A stretch of DNA of 52,323 bases, from positions 1 to 52,323 of the forward strand of contig NZ_BARF01000070.1 of assembly GCF_000367365.1 (NCBI RefSeq). Reading direction: 5' to 3'. The translations under genes and the position numbers were made by a program. Each line of letters starts with the position of its first letter. Position 1 is the stretch's first letter. Below the pieces are notes generated by a model, which was not told the origin of the DNA, did no database searches, and saw only the letters and a list, made by a program, of their open reading frames with translations. Shown here one piece after another: positions 49,075 through 52,323 of this stretch. Origin of the DNA: Streptomyces prunicolor NBRC 13075. GTDB lineage: Bacteria > Actinomycetota > Actinomycetes > Streptomycetales > Streptomycetaceae.

Positions 49075-50940
49075 ATGGGTACGCCCATGCCTGGGGCCGG
49101 TCGGCACAGACGCCGGATACGTTTTGGCCTGCCTGTCGCCGCGGCCGGTGTCGCCGCCGCCGTGGCCGCCGCGCTGATGACGACGTCCGCCGGTGCGGCC
49201 ACCGCACTGCCGACGCCGACCGTGAAGCCCGTCATCGCCCAGCCGTCGCTCGCCACGCTGAAGAAGCGCATCGTGGGCGCCCAGGCCGGTGACGACATAG
49301 CCGGGGAGACGACCAAGAAGGCCTCCCTGAGCGCGAGCACCACCGGCACGACCGCCGGCCCGAAGATCATCGGCGGCACGACGACCACCATCAACACCGC
49401 GCCGTTCATGGCGCAGCTCTGGTACTACGACGACAAGGGCACCACCAGCGAGAGCGACGACATCGGCTTCTTCTGCGGTGGCTCGGTCATCTCGCCGTCG
49501 AAGATCCTGACGGCCTCGCACTGCGTCAAGGGCTACAACTGGGCCAAGAACGGCGTCGTCGTCACCAGCGCCACCGTGCTGCCGACCAACACGACGGACG
49601 CCGACGGCACCACCACCACCGACCTGCACGGCGGCCAGGCCACCGCGGTCCTGCGCCAGTGGAACCACCCGTCGTACAGCGCGACGACGATCGACAACGA
49701 CATCGCGGTCCTCACCCTGGCGGCCCCCGTCAAGGCGACCCCGATCCGCATGACGACGAACGGTGACACGGCGTCGTACACGGGCACGCCCGCCAAGACC
49801 GCCAAGGTCTACGGCTGGGGCCGCACCAGTTCCCAGACCGACGACCTCTCCGACACCCTGAAGACGGCCACGCTGCCGATCCAGTCGGACGCCACCTGCG
49901 TCGGCGCCTACGGCAGCCTGGTCATCAAGGCCCACATGGTCTGCGCGGGCACGCCCGCCACCGGCAGCGACACCGGTACGACGGCGATCTGCAACGGCGA
50001 CTCCGGCGGCCCGCTGGTCGTCGGCGGCCGGATCGTCGGTGTCGTCTCCTGGAGCGGCGACGACGGTGACGCCAGCACGGTCAACGACTGCGTCGTCGAG
50101 GGCACCTACGGCGTCTTCACCAAGGTCGGCGCCTACGCCGGCACGGCCTACGCGCAGGTCGACGACGGCAACCTCAGCTACACCGACAACAAGGCCGACA
50201 TCTACGCCCGCAAGTCCTCCACCAAGGTGGGCTACGAGCTGGACTCCAAGGGCACCTCGCTGGCCGCCCGCGTGTCCCTGGGCGACTGGGGCGGCGTCAA
50301 CCTGGTCCGGTCGGCCGACCTGAACCGGGACGGCTACCAGGACTGGATCTACCGGACCACAGCCGGTGCGGTCTACTGGGACCACTTCCAGCTCAACAGC
50401 GCGCGGGACGACGGCAGTTGGGTCAGCACGAAGATCTTCGCCAACTGGAAGACCCGCACCCGGATCATCGCCACCGGCGATGTCACCGGCGACTACCTGC
50501 CCGACCTGGTCTCGGTCGACAGCGCGGGCGTGCTGTGGATCTACCCGGGCAAGGGCAACGGCACCTTCAGCTCGCCGTCGCGGGTCGGCGGGGGCTGGAG
50601 CCAGTACAACACGCTGGTCGGCCACGGCGACTTCAACGGTGACGGCAAGGCCGACCTGCTCGCCCGCAACAAGAGCACCGGCGTCGTCTACCTCTACAAG
50701 GGCGCCGGCAAGTCCGGCACGGGCGCCTTCGCGGCCCGCGTGAAGGTGCGCACCTGGGGCAGCTACAACGCCTTCGACGCCGTCGGTGACTTCACCGGCG
50801 ACGGCAAGGCCGACCTCCTGATCCGCAACGCGAGCAACGCGCTGTACCTCTACCCGGGCACCGGCAAGGCCACGAGCGAGATCTTCGGCACACCGAAGTC
50901 GCTCGGCACCGGTTTCCAGCAGTACGACATCTTCGGCTGA
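49075..50940 (+). CDS. Secreted trypsin-like protease with FG-GAP/VCBS repeats
   Basis: 621 aa. Arg-rich n-region and Ala-rich core (to about 42), a propeptide, then mature IIGGTTTT at 98. Catalytic triad: H149 (LTASHC), D209 (TIDNDIAVL), S310 (CNGDSGGPLVV); the peptidase domain ends near 375. The C-terminal half has about four repeats with DLNRDGYQDWI, DVTGDYLPDLVSV, DFNGDGKADLLAR, DFTGDGKADLLIR: calcium-binding FG-GAP/VCBS propeller blades. GAGGGGGG about 5-9 nt before the ATG. Likely extracellular proteolysis. The substrate is not inferable. Confidence 0.94.
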   Translation: MGTPMPGAGRHRRRIRFGLPVAAAGVAAAVAAALMTTSAGAATALPTPTVKPVIAQPSLATLKKRIVGAQAGDDIAGETTKKASLSASTTGTTAGPKIIGGTTTTINTAPFMAQLWYYDDKGTTSESDDIGFFCGGSVISPSKILTASHCVKGYNWAKNGVVVTSATVLPTNTTDADGTTTTDLHGGQATAVLRQWNHPSYSATTIDNDIAVLTLAAPVKATPIRMTTNGDTASYTGTPAKTAKVYGWGRTSSQTDDLSDTLKTATLPIQSDATCVGAYGSLVIKAHMVCAGTPATGSDTGTTAICNGDSGGPLVVGGRIVGVVSWSGDDGDASTVNDCVVEGTYGVFTKVGAYAGTAYAQVDDGNLSYTDNKADIYARKSSTKVGYELDSKGTSLAARVSLGDWGGVNLVRSADLNRDGYQDWIYRTTAGAVYWDHFQLNSARDDGSWVSTKIFANWKTRTRIIATGDVTGDYLPDLVSVDSAGVLWIYPGKGNGTFSSPSRVGGGWSQYNTLVGHGDFNGDGKADLLARNKSTGVVYLYKGAGKSGTGAFAARVKVRTWGSYNAFDAVGDFTGDGKADLLIRNASNALYLYPGTGKATSEIFGTPKSLGTGFQQYDIFG

Positions 50941-50982
50941 AATCGCAGGTGAGCGGGGCATAACCCGCTGACGCGACTACCC

Positions 50983-51015
50983 AGAGTGCCCATCGCCGTA
51001 CGCGATGGGCACTCT
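50983..51015. terminator. Terminator after the protease
   Basis: Perfect 14-bp stem AGAGTGCCCATCGC (50983-50996) with GCGATGGGCACTCT (51002-51015), 5-nt loop. Confidence 0.85.
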
Positions 51016-51159
51016 GCGTTGTGCAACCCTTTCCCGAGTTTCCCTGTCTGACCTGGCGGAGCGACCATGGAGCGAGGAATGAGCGGTATCGGTCGCTTCG
51101 GCCAGGCCTGAACCCTGAAAGCAGGGGGTAACCGACCCGGAACGAGATGCGAGGAGCCC

Positions 51160-52296
51160 ATGTCCGCCGAGAGCACGCCGGAGCCCGTCATACCGGGCAA
51201 GGACGGCAACAGCGGCCCGCGCCACCGCGCCGGACGCCGTAAGAAGGACCGCAGTCCGCGGAGCAAGGCCCTGCTGATCACGGCCTGGGTCGCGGCAGGC
51301 GTCGTGGTGCTGGGTGGCACCGGCGCCGGGTACGTGTACTTCAAGCTCAACGGCAACATCAAGACCGTCGACATCAACCAGGCCCTCGGCACCGACCGGC
51401 CGGTCAAGGTCGACAACGGCTCCGAGAACATCCTGGTGCTGGGCTCCGACAGCCGCTCCGGCACCAACAAGAAGCTCGGCGGCGGCACCGACGACGGCAG
51501 CGCCCGCTCCGACACCGCGATGATCATCCACGTCTACAAGGGCCACAAGAAGGCCAGCGTGGTCTCCGTCCCGCGCGACACCCTCGTCGACCGCCCCGAG
51601 TGCACCGACACCAAGGGCGTCACGCACGACGCGGCGTCCGGCGTGATGTTCAACGAGGCGTACTCCACCGGCGGCTCCGCCTGCACGGTGAAGACCGTCG
51701 AGTCCGTCACCGGCCTGCGCATGGACCACTACCTCGAAGTCGACTTCGCCGGCTTCGAGAAGCTCATCGACGAACTCGGCGGCGTCCCGGTCACCACGAC
51801 CAAGGCCATCAAGGACCCGCAGAGCCACCTCGACCTCAAGGCCGGCACCCACACCCTGAACGGCAAGCAGGCCCTGGGCCTGGTCCGCACCCGGCACGGC
51901 GTCGGCGACGGCTCCGACCTGGGCCGCATCCAACTCCAGCAGGCCTTCATCAAGGCCCTGGTCAACCAGGTCAAGCACATCGGCGTCCTCACCAGCCCGA
52001 CCAAGCTCTACGACCTCGCCAACACCGCCACCAAGGCCGTCACCACCGACTCCGACCTCGGCTCCGTGAACTCCCTCACGTCCTTCGCCAACGGCCTCAA
52101 GAGCATCAGCTCCAAGAACATGACCATGGTCACGATGCCCGTCGAGTACGACCCGGCCAACCCCAACCGCGTGATCGTGGAGAAGTCGAAGGCACAGATG
52201 GTCTGGACGGCTTTGAAGAACGACCAGCCAATCCCGGCGGCAGCCACCAAGGGCACGGCAACAGGCGAAGCCAAGGGTGTCGTAACAGCTGGCTAG
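51160..52296 (+). CDS. LytR-CpsA-Psr (LCP) family cell-wall protein
   Basis: 378 aa. Basic cytoplasmic tail, one membrane anchor (about 36-58: KALLITAWVAAGVVVLGG), then the extracellular LCP domain: ILVLGSDSRSG, DTAMIIHVYKGHKKASVVSV, PRDT (phosphate-binding Arg/Asp), GGVPVTTTKAI, LNGKQALGLVRTRHGVGDGS, DLGRIQLQQAFIKAL. LCP enzymes attach polymers such as teichoic acids or glycopolymers to peptidoglycan from polyprenyl-phosphate donors. ATG with GCGAGGAG upstream. Complete within the window. No polymer-synthesis genes adjoin it. Confidence 0.94.
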   Translation: MSAESTPEPVIPGKDGNSGPRHRAGRRKKDRSPRSKALLITAWVAAGVVVLGGTGAGYVYFKLNGNIKTVDINQALGTDRPVKVDNGSENILVLGSDSRSGTNKKLGGGTDDGSARSDTAMIIHVYKGHKKASVVSVPRDTLVDRPECTDTKGVTHDAASGVMFNEAYSTGGSACTVKTVESVTGLRMDHYLEVDFAGFEKLIDELGGVPVTTTKAIKDPQSHLDLKAGTHTLNGKQALGLVRTRHGVGDGSDLGRIQLQQAFIKALVNQVKHIGVLTSPTKLYDLANTATKAVTTDSDLGSVNSLTSFANGLKSISSKNMTMVTMPVEYDPANPNRVIVEKSKAQMVWTALKNDQPIPAAATKGTATGEAKGVVTAG

Positions 52297-52301
52297 GGCG
52301 C

Positions 52302-52323
52302 ACCCCCTCAGGGGCGCGGGGCT
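52302..52323 (+). repeat. Dispersed Streptomyces intergenic repeat, copy 3 (cut by the window edge)
   Basis: ACCCCCTCAGGGGCGCGGGG starts the same repeat as at 7509 and lies 5 nt after the LCP stop. The remainder is outside the window. Confidence 0.65.

Overview
The window is high-GC actinobacterial DNA and reads as a Streptomyces chromosome. Signs of this are the strong third-position G/C bias, secreted hydrolases with long Ala-rich signal peptides, a DasR-type operator, TTA codons confined to a few regulatory and mobile genes, and the gene order tRNA-Arg / response regulator / ArgRS-like protein / lysA / hom / thrC / thrB / rho, which I know from Streptomyces chromosomes.

Layout. (1) 1-15.6 kb, ordinary chromosome: an OmpR-type two-component pair behind a 21-bp perfect inverted repeat; a beta-ketoacyl synthase with an unexplained N-terminal extension; a secreted nuclease; an acyltransferase-3 membrane protein; a GH18 chitinase and a GH16 glucanase that share the same three-repeat C-terminal module; a lamin-tail-domain secreted protein; a membrane-anchored NB-ARC/TPR NTPase. 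(2) 15.6-19.3 kb, a graveyard of older mobile DNA: a decayed fused copy of two small genes, a DUF6083-like gene, zinc-ribbon fragments, and a truncated TraB/FtsK-like gene interrupted by an IS5-family element with clear terminal repeats. (3) 20,395-39,026, an integrated element of the AICE type (actinomycete integrative and conjugative element), bounded by 42-bp identical repeats. The right repeat is the 3' part of an intact tRNA-Arg(CCG) gene; the left is the displaced duplicate. (4) 39.1-52.3 kb, core chromosome: response regulator, ArgRS-like protein, the aspartate-family genes lysA-hom-thrC-thrB, rho, a secreted trypsin-like protease and an LCP cell-wall protein.

The AICE backbone is at its right end: a GntR-type repressor facing two identical palindromic operators, an early small gene, an FtsK/TraB DNA translocase, small transfer genes, an HUH-type replication initiator, Xis and a tyrosine integrase, mostly with overlapping or nearly touching reading frames. 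Its left end carries a phosphotransferase, a helix-turn-helix regulator, and a divergent three-gene operon with a primase-polymerase-like protein and two tandem 106-aa paralogues. In the middle (24,976-31,291) lies a visibly less GC-rich, tightly packed four-gene operon: a DUF1156-like DNA methyltransferase, a ParB-like protein, an SNF2-type helicase and a DUF3883-like PD-(D/E)XK nuclease candidate. This set has the modification, translocation and cleavage parts of a restriction-like phage-defence system. It does not match any system I can name with confidence and is the strongest candidate here for something undescribed.
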